This document shows, in pieces, positions 40,668 to 49,884 of a stretch of 64,000 nucleotides of DNA. Position 1 is the stretch's first letter. Each line of letters opens with the position of its first letter. The stretch comes from Flexithrix dorotheae DSM 6795 (lineage in GTDB: Bacteria > Bacteroidota > Bacteroidia > Cytophagales > Flammeovirgaceae), in NCBI RefSeq assembly GCF_000379765.1, contig NZ_KB903476.1, positions 310,204-374,203 on the forward strand, written 5' to 3'. Below the pieces are notes generated by a model, which worked only from the letters and a program-made list of their open reading frames with translations, had not been told where the DNA came from and did no database searches. The position numbers and the translations under genes are program-made.

Positions 40668-41225
40668 TTAGTGGATAATAGCGTCTGGATCAAGTTCAAT
40701 TTCGGGAAATTTTTTAAAAATTTCATCAATTACCTTCTCCACCCTTTTATCTAAATTTTTTGGAGAAGCTTCTAAAAGACTCTCAGCACTACCAATCCAA
40801 AGTGTTTTTTGATTTAACCTATCCTCAATATGAATGATGAGCATAGCTTTTTTTAGTTCTTCTTTAATGACTTCATATTTCTGGTCTGTTCCCACTCCGA
40901 AATCTAAGGGAGCAGTAATCACAGCTTGTTTGTCTTCCAGGTTGAGAAAATACTCGATGAATAAATCAGGATTTTCTTCAGATTTTTTAAATCCTTTTTC
41001 ATCCATTTCATTCTCTATTGATTCTTTAATTATTTCCCTTAAATAATCATTGTCGTGCAGGGGATTCCCTGGCTTTACCCCTTCCTGGAACTCTGACCAA
41101 TCAAAAGTTTTGTATTGGCTAAAATCATCTTCAGGATTATACTTCGAATTCACTACATACCGATCGCTACAACTTAATAACAAAAGAATTGCTAAGGTTG
41201 TTACCAGGAAATAATAAACTTTCAT
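40668..41225 (-). CDS. DUF4136 lipoprotein
   Basis: The 185-residue protein has a lipoprotein signal peptide (LLLLSC, cysteine near residue 20) followed by VVNSKYNPEDDFSQYKTFDWSEF, the conserved start of DUF4136 proteins, and continues with DLFIEYFLNLEDKQAV and a C-terminal LNQKTLWIGSAESLL block. It is likely attached to the outer membrane or periplasmic face of the cell envelope. The family is widespread in Bacteroidota and Proteobacteria and has no established function. It is transcribed leftwards from near 41225 and no clear promoter is seen. The gap to the rightward FKBP gene is about 270 bp. Confidence 0.8.
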   Translation of the reverse strand: MKVYYFLVTTLAILLLLSCSDRYVVNSKYNPEDDFSQYKTFDWSEFQEGVKPGNPLHDNDYLREIIKESIENEMDEKGFKKSEENPDLFIEYFLNLEDKQAVITAPLDFGVGTDQKYEVIKEELKKAMLIIHIEDRLNQKTLWIGSAESLLEASPKNLDKRVEKVIDEIFKKFPEIELDPDAIIH

Positions 41226-41494
41226 CCGATTAGAATTAGAGGTTTGGGACCAGGTTTTTATACATCAATTATCACATTTCGTATGCCTTTGGAGAATTTT
41301 GAATTGCGCTGATATCCTGCAAAATTTATTTCAGCGCTTACCAGACAACAAATTAAGATATTATTATAAGGTTGAGAAATTCTTTCCCATCTTTGTGGGT
41401 AAATATTTTTTTTAAACAGAAAATTGCTGTTTCCTCTTTATTTCAAACAAAGCAATCGGCATTGTGGAAGAGAGAATGGTTAAAAATTAAAAAG

Positions 41495-42208
41495 ATGAAA
41501 ATTAAATTAAACATTATTGCTTTTATTGGTTTAATAGGACTCATTGGATGTGATAAAGGTGGTTTAGGAGGTTCTTCTAATGTGGCTTTAAACAGTGACA
41601 GAGATTCTTTAAGCTATAGTGCGGGAATGACTTTTGCCCAGTCTTTCGTGCAACAAACTGGTGAAGAAGATTTTAATATGGACCTGGTGGTTGCAGGAAT
41701 CAATGATGTATTGAAAAAGAATGATTGCCTAGTGTCAGATGAAAATGCTCAAATGGCAATACAAAAATATTTCATGGCCAAGCAACAGGAACAAATGGCA
41801 AAAGCCAATGAAGCTGCAAGTGCAAACCTTGAAGAAGGGCAAAAATTCTTGGAAGAAAATGGTAAAAAAGAGGGTATAGTTACCTTAGAAAGTGGTTTAC
41901 AATACGAAGTTATTGAGGAAGGTTCAGGAGCATCTCCTAAACTGGAAGATACGATTACTGCGCATTACCATGGAACTTTAATTGACGGAACCGTATTCGA
42001 TAGTTCTGTAGATAGAGGAGAGCCTGCCCAATTCCCTGTTGGTGGGGTAATTAAAGGTTGGACAGAAGCTTTACAACTGATGAAGGTGGGAAGCAAGTGG
42101 AAATTATATATTCCTTCTGACCTGGCTTATGGCCCAAGAGGAGCTGGACAGGATATTGGACCTAATGCTGCTTTAATTTTTGAAGTAGAATTAATTTCAA
42201 TCGACTGA
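41495..42208 (+). CDS. FKBP-type peptidyl-prolyl isomerase lipoprotein
   Basis: From the ATG at 41495 the protein has 237 residues and a lipoprotein signal peptide (MKIKLNIIAFIGLIGLIGC). An FKBP N-terminal dimerisation domain (SLSYSAGMTFAQSFVQQTGEEDFNMDLVVAGINDVL) precedes the FKBP catalytic domain (GLQYEVIEEGSGASPKLEDTITAHYHGTLIDGTVFDSSVDRGEPAQFPVG ... PSDLAYGPRGAGQDIGPNAALIFEVEL). It catalyses cis-trans isomerisation of prolyl bonds and acts as a folding helper in the cell envelope, as Mip/FkpA proteins do. The frame is open 41 codons further upstream, but the signal peptide fixes the start at 41495. It ends at a strong terminator (42228) and converges with the AraC gene. Confidence 0.92.
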   Translation: MKIKLNIIAFIGLIGLIGCDKGGLGGSSNVALNSDRDSLSYSAGMTFAQSFVQQTGEEDFNMDLVVAGINDVLKKNDCLVSDENAQMAIQKYFMAKQQEQMAKANEAASANLEEGQKFLEENGKKEGIVTLESGLQYEVIEEGSGASPKLEDTITAHYHGTLIDGTVFDSSVDRGEPAQFPVGGVIKGWTEALQLMKVGSKWKLYIPSDLAYGPRGAGQDIGPNAALIFEVELISID

Positions 42209-42227
42209 TAAAGTAATATTCATGCAG

Positions 42228-42266
42228 AAAAAGGCTGGATGGTTTTCAAACTGTCCAGCCTTTTTT
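42228..42266. terminator. Bidirectional terminator
   Basis: AAAAAGGCTGGA (42228-42239) and TCCAGCCTTTTT (42254-42265) form a 12-bp stem with a T run on the plus strand and an A/T run on the minus strand. It lies between the convergent FKBP and AraC genes. Confidence 0.9.
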
Positions 42267-42267
42267 A

Positions 42268-43248
42268 TCAGTTTTGTTTAATGAAATTAGGTGTTACCCC
42301 ATATTTCTTTTTAAATGCGGTAGTAAAGTGCCCCTGGTTTTTATAACCAGTGAGAAATGCTACATCCCCTATTGAAAGATCAGGATTTACCAAAAGCTGC
42401 TTGGCTTTTTCCAGCTTGAAATCAAGCAAATACCCAAACACAGAATTTCCGAATATTTCTTTAAAGCCTTTCTTTAATTTGAATTCATTCAAACCCGACA
42501 TCTTTGCCAATTCACTTAATGAAGGAGGATTAGCCACATTTTTTATCAATTGCTCCTTGGCAAAATAAAATTTCTCTTCGTCTTCCTTTCCAAATGAAAA
42601 CTGGGGTTTTTCCAGTTGAAGACCGCCTGCAATCAGGGTTAATAGTTCGAAAACTTTTGCCTGGAAATAAGTGGTTCTTAATGGGTCTTCAAATGAGCTA
42701 TTCATCATCTGAAAAAGTACTATTTGCATATTTGGGCTAATCGGCATATTTCCTTTAACAAGCATTGAGGGTCTTTCCGCTTCAATATCCTCAATAAATT
42801 GATGAAAAACATTGCCACAGGTTTTAGCCATTTTCACAAAATTTTCCGGCATCAGGTTTACTTCAAAAACCTTTTGTGTTACATGAGCTTCTGTTTCAAA
42901 TACACCTTGCGGTTCTGGGGAGTAAAATATATTACATTCACCTTGTGTAATAATGGTTTCCTCCTTGAATCCTTTCCATTTTCCTTTACCAAATCCTTGA
43001 AGATGAAAATGGATTTCCACACAGGGTTGATCTCCAGATGCATAAAACTTTAAATCAGAGTTGGAAATTAATTCGGCCTGGTGAAAGTAGTAGTCTTCAA
43101 AAAGTTGCACTTCCATTGCACCTTTCAGAAAGCCAATGTCCAGTTCAAATTTTGGGTTGGAATTTTCCTCAAAACAGGCTGGGTTTGCCAGAATATTCTG
43201 TTCGTAAATCAGTTCCTCAATATCACTTGTTCGTAATGAAAATTTCAT
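42268..43248 (-). CDS. AraC-family transcriptional regulator
   Basis: The 326-residue protein has an N-terminal sensor region of unknown fold and a C-terminal AraC DNA-binding domain (about residues 225-326): PSLSELAKMSGLNEFKLKKGFKEIFGNSVFGYLLDFKLEKAKQLLV, then the second helix-turn-helix LSIGDVAFLTGYKNQGHFTTAFKKKYGVTP. The N-terminal part, with a cupin-like strand set (EVQLFEDYYFHQAELI), resembles AraC members of the PchR type that respond to siderophores, but this is not certain. It is a single gene with no recognised operator. Regulated genes cannot be inferred. Confidence 0.88.
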   Translation of the reverse strand: MKFSLRTSDIEELIYEQNILANPACFEENSNPKFELDIGFLKGAMEVQLFEDYYFHQAELISNSDLKFYASGDQPCVEIHFHLQGFGKGKWKGFKEETIITQGECNIFYSPEPQGVFETEAHVTQKVFEVNLMPENFVKMAKTCGNVFHQFIEDIEAERPSMLVKGNMPISPNMQIVLFQMMNSSFEDPLRTTYFQAKVFELLTLIAGGLQLEKPQFSFGKEDEEKFYFAKEQLIKNVANPPSLSELAKMSGLNEFKLKKGFKEIFGNSVFGYLLDFKLEKAKQLLVNPDLSIGDVAFLTGYKNQGHFTTAFKKKYGVTPNFIKQN

Positions 43249-43780
43249 GTTATTTCACCTAAGGTAGCTAGAGTTATCAGTAAAATTCTAATTGTTAGTC
43301 AGGTAGCAGGCATCAATGAAATTGTAGCAGTTTCCACAATGAACTAAAGTGGAAGCAGATTTCACTCTAAAATAAGGGTTAAATATTTAGTAGAAAGGTT
43401 TTTTACCTAAAAATTCCAGTCATTTTAACGGATTTATTTTCAGTAAGTTACAGATAATTTTATCTTAAAAGCATTCAAAACAAACTGCCTAAATAATTAA
43501 TTGGACCAATACCCCAAACTGTGGTAAATTGGTTTTGATAAGGTTTGTATTTTCTGAATTTTGGGGAATTCTGAGGCTTAAATCCGCTTTGCTTTCTCTA
43601 ATAATCCGTTTAGCGTAACAAATTATCCTTTCTACGTAAATACCAAATTGATTGTGGGGTTATTTTCGCAAAACAACTATTTCATTAGAATAATTTCAAA
43701 AAGCTAAAAAGCCTTAAAAAATTATTTCAAATGATGTGTCTGTTTTAACTTTTACTGACATAACTATAACTAGAAAACCC
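43249..43780. other. Intergenic region between divergent genes
   Basis: This 530-bp gap holds the upstream regions of a leftward AraC gene and a rightward uncharacterised gene. A small hairpin (TTCCAC 43332-43337 with GTGGAA 43349-43354) is the only structure noted. No promoter of the TTG/TAnnTTTG form or RNA gene was recognised. Confidence 0.4.
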
Positions 43781-44380
43781 ATGGGATTAACATCAGAAGA
43801 ATTGGACTACCCCTCTCCATCCTCAGCCAGAAATTCAGAAAACTTTAAGACGCAAACAAGCATTATTCTTCAAGAATTTATCAGGGAAAATCCCCTCTCT
43901 AGTGTTCTTGTTGTAGGTGAAAATTCAGAAATCAATTTTAAAGATTTTGATAATGGAAAAATCAGCTGGACATCCATAAATCTGGAAGGAAAAAGAACAA
44001 TGGGTGAGAAAAGGAAAAATCCATTAGAAATAACCGGGGATATTGAAAACCCTGAATTCCTTAAAATGATGAAAGTAAACCGACCAACACTGATTTTACT
44101 GTCCAAGCCTGTTAACCACCTCAAACAAATGGTGGCCAAAAGGTTTATAAAGGAAATTTGCGATTATTTTGATTATTGTGAACTAATCCTAAATTTCAAA
44201 AACCTTCATCTGAACAATCATACCTCCGACCAGTTTTCAGGAGCAGATAAACCCAAAGAGTTAGAAAAATGGAATAAAAAAATCTTTCTTTTTGAAGATT
44301 ATTTTTGGCAGGACAGTAATTACCAAAAACAATATGGCGTATCTCTGGTAAAAAAAATCGGGCACTATAAAATTGGATGA
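43781..44380 (+). CDS. Uncharacterised protein
   Basis: The frame opens at a GTG at 43736, but the first ATG is 43781, giving 199 residues. No signal peptide, membrane segment or known domain was recognised. The strand-like segment SSVLVVGENSEINFKDFDNGKISWTS could be the start of a Rossmann-like fold, and KMMKVNRPTLILLSKPVNHLKQMVAKRFIKEICDYFDYCELILNF is an amphipathic region, but neither supports a function. It has a normal codon pattern for the window and ends just before a convergent conserved gene (44417). It is called hypothetical. The start remains uncertain. Confidence 0.6.
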   Translation: MGLTSEELDYPSPSSARNSENFKTQTSIILQEFIRENPLSSVLVVGENSEINFKDFDNGKISWTSINLEGKRTMGEKRKNPLEITGDIENPEFLKMMKVNRPTLILLSKPVNHLKQMVAKRFIKEICDYFDYCELILNFKNLHLNNHTSDQFSGADKPKELEKWNKKIFLFEDYFWQDSNYQKQYGVSLVKKIGHYKIG

Positions 44381-44416
44381 TTTTGAGATTTATAATCAGA
44401 AGAGAGCTGGGGAGAT

Positions 44417-44827
44417 TCAACTCTCTTCTAACATTTCGGCCATGGTGTTCATATAAAGTACTACATCATCCACACAGTTATGTCTTAAATAAGTGTTTTC
44501 ACCCACCTTTTCCAGAATGGATTTATCGGACAGGTACTCTAATTTTACGATGTCCTCATAATTAAAACCTATTTCATTTAATTGGTTGAAAATTTCATCT
44601 ACTTTGCTCCCTGTATTATTACAATAATCATTGGCATGCTCCGTCCATTCATCCATCTGAAAATCAATAGATTCTACAATTTCTTTATCCGACATATCCG
44701 TGATGGTTTGCACCAAGTGCCCACAATTACATCTACCCATATGCCCCCATTCATAATTGGCTCCTTTTTCAAGGCGACTTGCGGTTTCTTTAAGTGCTGA
44801 GATTAATAATGGGTTTTTTTGTGGCAT
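44417..44827 (-). CDS. Conserved uncharacterised protein with a Cys-containing motif
   Basis: From the ATG at 44827 (the frame is open eight codons further) the product has 136 residues. No signal or membrane segment is visible. A conserved-looking GANYEWGHMGRCNCGHLVQTIT motif, with cysteines spaced C-x-C and a nearby histidine, and a DYCNNTGSKVDE stretch suggest a metal-binding or redox-active site, as seen in a small family of Bacteroidota proteins. No function is known. It converges with the hypothetical gene at 43781 with 36 bp between stop codons. Confidence 0.7.
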   Translation of the reverse strand: MPQKNPLLISALKETASRLEKGANYEWGHMGRCNCGHLVQTITDMSDKEIVESIDFQMDEWTEHANDYCNNTGSKVDEIFNQLNEIGFNYEDIVKLEYLSDKSILEKVGENTYLRHNCVDDVVLYMNTMAEMLEES

Positions 44828-44870
44828 AACTTTCTGGTTTGAAATAAACATTTATTTAAAATACAAAAAA

Positions 44871-44898
44871 ATAACAATTCCATTAGTGGAATTGTTAT
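44871..44898 (-). terminator. Intrinsic terminator of the phosphatase-superfamily gene
   Basis: ATAACAATTCCA (44871-44882) and TGGAATTGTTAT (44887-44898) form a perfect 12-bp stem with a 4-nt loop; on the minus strand seven T follow. Confidence 0.85.
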
Positions 44899-44939
44899 TA
44901 AAAGTTCGAATCACAAAAAAATTAATGAGAAAAAATCCT

Positions 44940-46361
44940 CTATTTTAGAAGTTCCTTTATTCTACTTTCTTCCATATAATCAGGTACTGGAATTTTGAAA
45001 TTTTCTAATATTGTAGGCACAAAACTGGTGGTTTTCACTCCACTAATCCGGCTGTTTTTCACTGAGGTATCCTGTGGATCATAGATTATCATAGACCCTT
45101 CCGGGATGTGATAGGCCGTACCATCCGATTCATCATCAATTTGTTCATTCACCAAGCCTAACTCTGAAAGCTTAACTGTTACTCCTTTGAAAGAAATTTG
45201 GTCTTCTTCCAGGTTTCTGTGTCCCAGGTTTATACTGAAAAAACCTCCTTCTTTTTTCCTGAACACCAAAGGCTTTCCATTAATGAAAATTTCTTTCAAG
45301 GCCTTTGCAAACAAATCAATTTTGTCATAAGTAACCGTCAGGTTATACTGTGGATGCATGGCAATTTTTTGCTCCCAATCATTTTTCTGAAGCCCCAAAA
45401 AAGAGGTAAACTTATCCATGTTTTTGCAGTATAATTCGGTGCTCAGCTTTTCCGCTTTAGTTGCCTCCTGCCCCATACTACTGGCCACTACAATTTTATA
45501 TTCAGGGTTCTGGTCCGCAAATTTTACCAGGTTTTCGAAAAAGTCTTCAAACTTGGAAAATGCAAAATCTATTTCACCAGAAAATTTATTTTTCCAGTCA
45601 TCACTTAGGTTATACTCTTTATAATCATTAGGGAAGGTGGCTGCCCAATACCTGTGCATGGTAGAAGCCACATGGTTGGAGAAAAATGTAGCGAATGTAG
45701 GCTTTTTAGTTCTGATTAACTTGGAGAAAATATCAAAAGCCAAAACCGGTTGAAAAACACGCCTCCTATTCTTTTTCCATCCATCTAATCGCTCAGAAAC
45801 TATTTGTCCGGCAACATCAACAAGGGTTTTTACCTTAATTCCCATGCTGGGTAAATTAATAGCCAGCTCTGAGGCTGATTTTAAATCGATACCTGAATCC
45901 ACATTCCTACCCGATTTCCTTGACATGGCCAAATTAAATTTTTGGAATGGTTCCAGTTTAGCCGGATGCAACTTGCTATCGCTGGCAAAAGGATCAGGGA
46001 TGAAGAAGGAATAGTCTGTATAATTTTCAGGCATGGGGAAGGTATGCATAGAAGCAAAAACCCCAGGTTGCAACTGATTATCCGATAAAATTTTCCATAT
46101 GGTAGGATAAGCTTTATCTACCTTCTCCAGGTTTTCTCCGAAATCTTTGATTTTATGCTTAACATTTGTCACTCCACGATGGAAAGTAGGCCAGGTTATC
46201 CAGGGGGAAAGCTCTCCTTCATCCTCCGTGACAGTCTCAATCTGAGCACATTTTGGTAATGTTTTAGCTAAAAATGAAGTAGGATATTTTCTTGTATAAT
46301 AGTCTATTACAGAAAAAGGAACCTCATTAAGTTCGAATAAAATAAATTTTCTAGTGGCCAT
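44940..46361 (-). CDS. Alkaline-phosphatase-superfamily protein (type I phosphodiesterase/pyrophosphatase-like)
   Basis: From the ATG at 46361 the protein has 473 residues and no clear signal peptide. The start MATRKFILFELNEVPFSVIDYYTRKYP and the ELSPWITWPTFHRGVTNVKHKI segment match the alkaline-phosphatase/phosphodiesterase superfamily, where the Thr in the latter segment is the likely nucleophile and nearby Asp/His residues hold two metal ions. Later HPQYNLTVTYDK and DGTAYHIPEGSMIIYDPQDT segments fit the C-terminal part. The exact substrate is unknown; sulfatase, phosphodiesterase and phosphonoacetate hydrolase types share this fold. The frame is open a further 85 codons upstream, but that extension has no family likeness. 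Confidence 0.7.
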   Translation of the reverse strand: MATRKFILFELNEVPFSVIDYYTRKYPTSFLAKTLPKCAQIETVTEDEGELSPWITWPTFHRGVTNVKHKIKDFGENLEKVDKAYPTIWKILSDNQLQPGVFASMHTFPMPENYTDYSFFIPDPFASDSKLHPAKLEPFQKFNLAMSRKSGRNVDSGIDLKSASELAINLPSMGIKVKTLVDVAGQIVSERLDGWKKNRRRVFQPVLAFDIFSKLIRTKKPTFATFFSNHVASTMHRYWAATFPNDYKEYNLSDDWKNKFSGEIDFAFSKFEDFFENLVKFADQNPEYKIVVASSMGQEATKAEKLSTELYCKNMDKFTSFLGLQKNDWEQKIAMHPQYNLTVTYDKIDLFAKALKEIFINGKPLVFRKKEGGFFSINLGHRNLEEDQISFKGVTVKLSELGLVNEQIDDESDGTAYHIPEGSMIIYDPQDTSVKNSRISGVKTTSFVPTILENFKIPVPDYMEESRIKELLK

Positions 46362-46639
46362 AAGGCATGTATTTTTATTTAATATATCAAAAAATTCATT
46401 GGAAAAAGAGTGAAGAGTTCTTTCGCCAAAGGACTCTGTAACACAGGTAATACAGAGGCTGAAAAGCTGTTGAGAAATCAATAAAAGTTGATATAGAAAA
46501 AACGGAATGGAATTTAAATATTGCCCAATATTGTGAATATAAAACAGGTCAATTAGGAGATAGAGGTCTAAATGGAAACCATAGGATTTCATTTTTTTCC
46601 AAAAATAAATCTTCAAGATTCAATGCCCATAAAAGAAAA

Positions 46640-46669
46640 AAGGGAAATTCATAAATATGAATTTCCCTT
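46640..46669 (-). terminator. Intrinsic terminator at the end of the act-cox operon
   Basis: AAGGGAAATTCAT (46640-46652) and ATGAATTTCCCTT (46657-46669) form a perfect 13-bp stem with a 4-nt loop; on the minus strand a T-rich run follows. It lies 26 bp after the small ORF that closes the operon. Confidence 0.9.
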
Positions 46670-46695
46670 CTCAAGAATACTAAATCAATTAAAGA

Positions 46696-46803
46696 CTAAT
46701 CATCTTTTTTCATTGAAGTGATAACAGCCACAGCCAAAGAAATTAATAATGGTGGTGCCATAAAGACGAATGCCATAAAACCTAATAATGTAGTTCCTTC
46801 CAT
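46696..46803 (-). CDS. 35-residue membrane protein at the end of the act-cox operon
   Basis: The short frame from the ATG at 46803 encodes 35 residues beginning MEGTTLLGFMAF, continuing as one transmembrane stretch (FMAFVFMAPPLLISLAVAVI) and ending in a charged tail (KKDD). It starts 32 bp after the coxA stop codon and lies directly before the operon terminator, with no promoter of its own, so it should be co-transcribed with the oxidase genes. Small single-helix subunits or assembly factors are usual in terminal oxidases. Whether this one is such a subunit is inference from position and length. No family can be named. Confidence 0.6.
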   Translation of the reverse strand: MEGTTLLGFMAFVFMAPPLLISLAVAVITSMKKDD

Positions 46804-46835
46804 TGTTTTATTTTTTATCTTTTAAACAGACTTTA

Positions 46836-48719
46836 TTAATGACTTTCACTGCTTTTACCCAAATCCTTTTTTTCTTCCTCCTCTAGCTTACCCAGCTCAT
46901 TTTCCATGTCAGTATTCGATTCAGGAGTTTGAGAAAATGGTATATGCTGAGGGATAAAATCTTCTTTTGATCCGGGCTTACTGTAATCATAAGGCCATCT
47001 GTAAACTGTAGGAATCTTTCCAGGCCAGTTGCCGTGCCCTGGGAGTCTTGGTGTTGTCCACTCCAGGGTATTTGATCTCCAGGGGTTCAAAGGAGCAAGT
47101 TTTCCTTTAAATATACTGAAGAAGAAATTGAAGGCAAATATGAATTGAGCTGCAAGCGTGATGAAAGCTGCCACGCTAATTACAATCTGAAGGTCAGTAA
47201 ATGTACTGAAAGCATCAAAATTAGTAAAGGAATAATATCTTCTTGGGAAACCGGCAATACCTATATAGTGCATCGGGAAAAATACCATATACACCCCAAT
47301 AAACGTAAACCAGAAATGAACATATCCTAGTTTTTCATTCATCATTCGTCCAAACATTTTTGGGAACCAATGATATACACCCGCCATCATACCAAAGAAC
47401 GAAGCACTACCCATTACAAGGTGAAAGTGTGCCACAACAAAATAAGTATCATGAAGTTGAATGTCAATTGCAGAGTTACCTAACACAATCCCTGTCACCC
47501 CTCCAGATATAAATAGGGAAACCAAACCAATTGAAAATAGCATAGCCGGGGTAAATACCAGATTCCCTCTCCAGAGTGTGGTTAGGTAGTTAAATGTTTT
47601 TACCGCTGATGGTACTGCAATAATTAATGTCAGGAACATAAACACAGAGCCCAAGAACGGATTCATGCCGGAAACAAACATATGGTGTGCCCATACGATA
47701 AATGATAGAAATCCAATGCCTATCATAGATCCAATCATGGCTCTATATCCAAAGATAGGCTTCCTGGCATTCGTAGAAATAATTTCCGAAGTAATCCCTA
47801 AAGCTGGTAGAAGTACAATATAAACTTCAGGGTGCCCTAAGAACCAAAATAAGTGTTGGAACAATAAAGGACTACCACCCACATTAGGAAGGGCTTCTCC
47901 ACCAATATAAATTTGTGATAAGTAAAAACTAGTTCCGAAACTTCTATCAAATATTAATAATAATGCTGCTGACAATAAAACTGGAAAAGATAATAATCCA
48001 ATTACGGCAGTAAGGAAAAATGCCCAAATAGTTAATGGTAACTTTGAAAAGGACAAGCCCTCAGTTCTTAAGTTAATAACCGTAGTGATATAATTTATAC
48101 CGCCTAATAGGGTAGATACAATAAAGAAGGCCATACTTGTTAACCACAAAGTCATACCTAGTCCCGATCCTGACATCGCCTGAGGAAGTGCACTTAATGG
48201 AGGATAAATTACCCAACCGCCACTTGCAGGTCCTGTGGAAATGAACAAAGAAATTAACATGATTACCCCAGCTAAAAAGAAAAACCAGTAGGATAACATG
48301 TTCATAAACCCTGAAGCCATATCTCTGGCTCCAATTTGTAACGGAATCAGGAAGTTACTAAATGTTCCACTAAGTCCAGCTGTCAACACGAAAAATACCA
48401 TTATGGTACCGTGCATGGTCACCGCAGCCAAATAAAACTCAGTATCCATTTTTCCCTGAGCATCAATCCAATCTCCTAATAATGGTTTCATGAATGTTAA
48501 ATCAGCATCAGGAAAAGCGAGTTGAACTCTAAAAATTGCTGATAGTAATCCACCAATAAAGGCCCACAATATACCAGTAATCAAAAACTGTTTAGCGATT
48601 ACTTTGTGATCCAGAGAGAATACATATTTCTCAAAGAACCCTTGCTCATGGTGGTCATGATGGTCATCATGCCCGTGAGCATCAGCAGCACTTTGTATAT
48701 CTATATCTACGGTTGACAT
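46836..48719 (-). CDS. coxA: Cytochrome c oxidase subunit I
   Basis: The 627-residue multi-pass membrane protein carries the heme-copper oxidase signature: HPEVYIVLLPALG (CuB histidine, covalently linked tyrosine, D-channel glutamate), HHMFVSGMNP (CuB histidines) and HDTYFVVAHFHLVMG (heme a and a3 histidines). The early IGARDMASGFMN region is the D-channel entrance. The N-terminus is histidine-rich (HGHDDHHDHHEQ), which may bind copper. It forms the catalytic core that reduces oxygen to water and pumps protons. It is the last large gene of the act-cox operon, following subunit II by 34 bp. No subunit III gene is found in the operon. Confidence 0.97.
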   Translation of the reverse strand: MSTVDIDIQSAADAHGHDDHHDHHEQGFFEKYVFSLDHKVIAKQFLITGILWAFIGGLLSAIFRVQLAFPDADLTFMKPLLGDWIDAQGKMDTEFYLAAVTMHGTIMVFFVLTAGLSGTFSNFLIPLQIGARDMASGFMNMLSYWFFFLAGVIMLISLFISTGPASGGWVIYPPLSALPQAMSGSGLGMTLWLTSMAFFIVSTLLGGINYITTVINLRTEGLSFSKLPLTIWAFFLTAVIGLLSFPVLLSAALLLIFDRSFGTSFYLSQIYIGGEALPNVGGSPLLFQHLFWFLGHPEVYIVLLPALGITSEIISTNARKPIFGYRAMIGSMIGIGFLSFIVWAHHMFVSGMNPFLGSVFMFLTLIIAVPSAVKTFNYLTTLWRGNLVFTPAMLFSIGLVSLFISGGVTGIVLGNSAIDIQLHDTYFVVAHFHLVMGSASFFGMMAGVYHWFPKMFGRMMNEKLGYVHFWFTFIGVYMVFFPMHYIGIAGFPRRYYSFTNFDAFSTFTDLQIVISVAAFITLAAQFIFAFNFFFSIFKGKLAPLNPWRSNTLEWTTPRLPGHGNWPGKIPTVYRWPYDYSKPGSKEDFIPQHIPFSQTPESNTDMENELGKLEEEEKKDLGKSSESH

Positions 48720-48753
48720 AATAAAAATTTGTATTTAATTTCTTGAAAATTTC

Positions 48754-49818
48754 TTATTGGTTATCAGCAAGGTCTAAGTTTATCCCAATTGAAGATAAGT
48801 AATCTTTATTTTTAGAGGCCCAAGAGTCTTGTTCATTATACCATTTGTTGAAATCAGCTGGTTCATCTACAATAATTACTTTTCTCATAGCAAAATGACC
48901 AGATCCACAAACCTCAGTACAAGCCAATTCATAATTAAAGTTTTTATACCTTGGTTCTCCAGTATCAGGATCTATTTTTTGCCATGCAGGATCCTTGCTT
49001 AGTTCTTCTCTCATTTCAGCGGTAGTTTTTATTGGTGTAAACCAAAACTGGGTAGGCATACCCGGAACCGCATCCATTTTCACTCTAAAATGTGGCATAA
49101 ATACGCTATGCAAAACATCTCTCGCCCTTATTTTCAGAAGAACAGGCTGTCCTTTGGGTAAATGAATATCTCTGGCAATGAAGTCATCTATACTTTTTGG
49201 ATCTCTAAAATCGATACCCATTGAATTAGTACCATCTATTTTGCGGAAGTTATGTTTCCCCAACTCTCCATCCTTTCCGGAATACCTAACTTCCCAGTTA
49301 AACTGCTTACCCATAATTTCAATTGCCACAGATTCTTTTGGTGCAGGACTGGTAATGTCGGTCCAAACCATCCATCCAGAAAGTACTAAACCAGTCATGA
49401 CTACAGCAGGCACAACAGTCCAGATAATTTCAAGCGTATCATTATGAGGCTGGAAATAAGCGCTTCGGCTTTCCTTAAACTGATATTTAAAAGGGAACCA
49501 AAATAGAAGCAAGTGAGTAGCAAAAAAGGCTACCCCGATAATCGCCATGGTTAACCAAAATAAAAAATCGGTTTCACTTCCATGAGCTGAGGCAGCAGCT
49601 GGTAAAAAGTTCTCACTGGCAATTCCGGAGTAAATGAAAATTGCTCCAAATCCTACCACAAAAAGGACAGGAAATAAAATAGCATTTATTTTATTACTAG
49701 AAGAGACTCTTTGCTTTGTAGAACCTTTAGCTATGCTTACTAAAGTAAAAATTCTATATATGAGTGCTAGTATTGCTACCAGGAAAACGACTCCTGAAAT
49801 TAAAAGTAATGCAGCCAT
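48754..49818 (-). CDS. coxB: Cytochrome c oxidase subunit II
   Basis: The 354-residue protein has three hydrophobic segments (about residues 1-20, 47-65 and 85-110), then a periplasmic cupredoxin domain with the CuA site CTEVCGSGHFAMRKV and the earlier HSVFMPHFRVKMDAVPG segment. CuA receives electrons from a soluble or bound cytochrome c and passes them to heme a in subunit I. No fused cytochrome c domain is present at the C-terminus, so this looks like an aa3-type rather than caa3-type subunit, with electrons arriving from the act complex. It lies between actF and coxA in the operon. Confidence 0.95.
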   Translation of the reverse strand: MAALLLISGVVFLVAILALIYRIFTLVSIAKGSTKQRVSSSNKINAILFPVLFVVGFGAIFIYSGIASENFLPAAASAHGSETDFLFWLTMAIIGVAFFATHLLLFWFPFKYQFKESRSAYFQPHNDTLEIIWTVVPAVVMTGLVLSGWMVWTDITSPAPKESVAIEIMGKQFNWEVRYSGKDGELGKHNFRKIDGTNSMGIDFRDPKSIDDFIARDIHLPKGQPVLLKIRARDVLHSVFMPHFRVKMDAVPGMPTQFWFTPIKTTAEMREELSKDPAWQKIDPDTGEPRYKNFNYELACTEVCGSGHFAMRKVIIVDEPADFNKWYNEQDSWASKNKDYLSSIGINLDLADNQ

Positions 49819-49884
49819 AAATATCTTTTCAAATTTTAATAATTCAATTCAATAATTCTTCGTGGTTGAAAAAATGTGGTTTTA

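Noticed and set aside
46362-46616. 85-codon upstream extension of the phosphatase-superfamily gene
   Set aside because: It has no family likeness and contains a hairpin region; the MATRKF start fits the conserved core.
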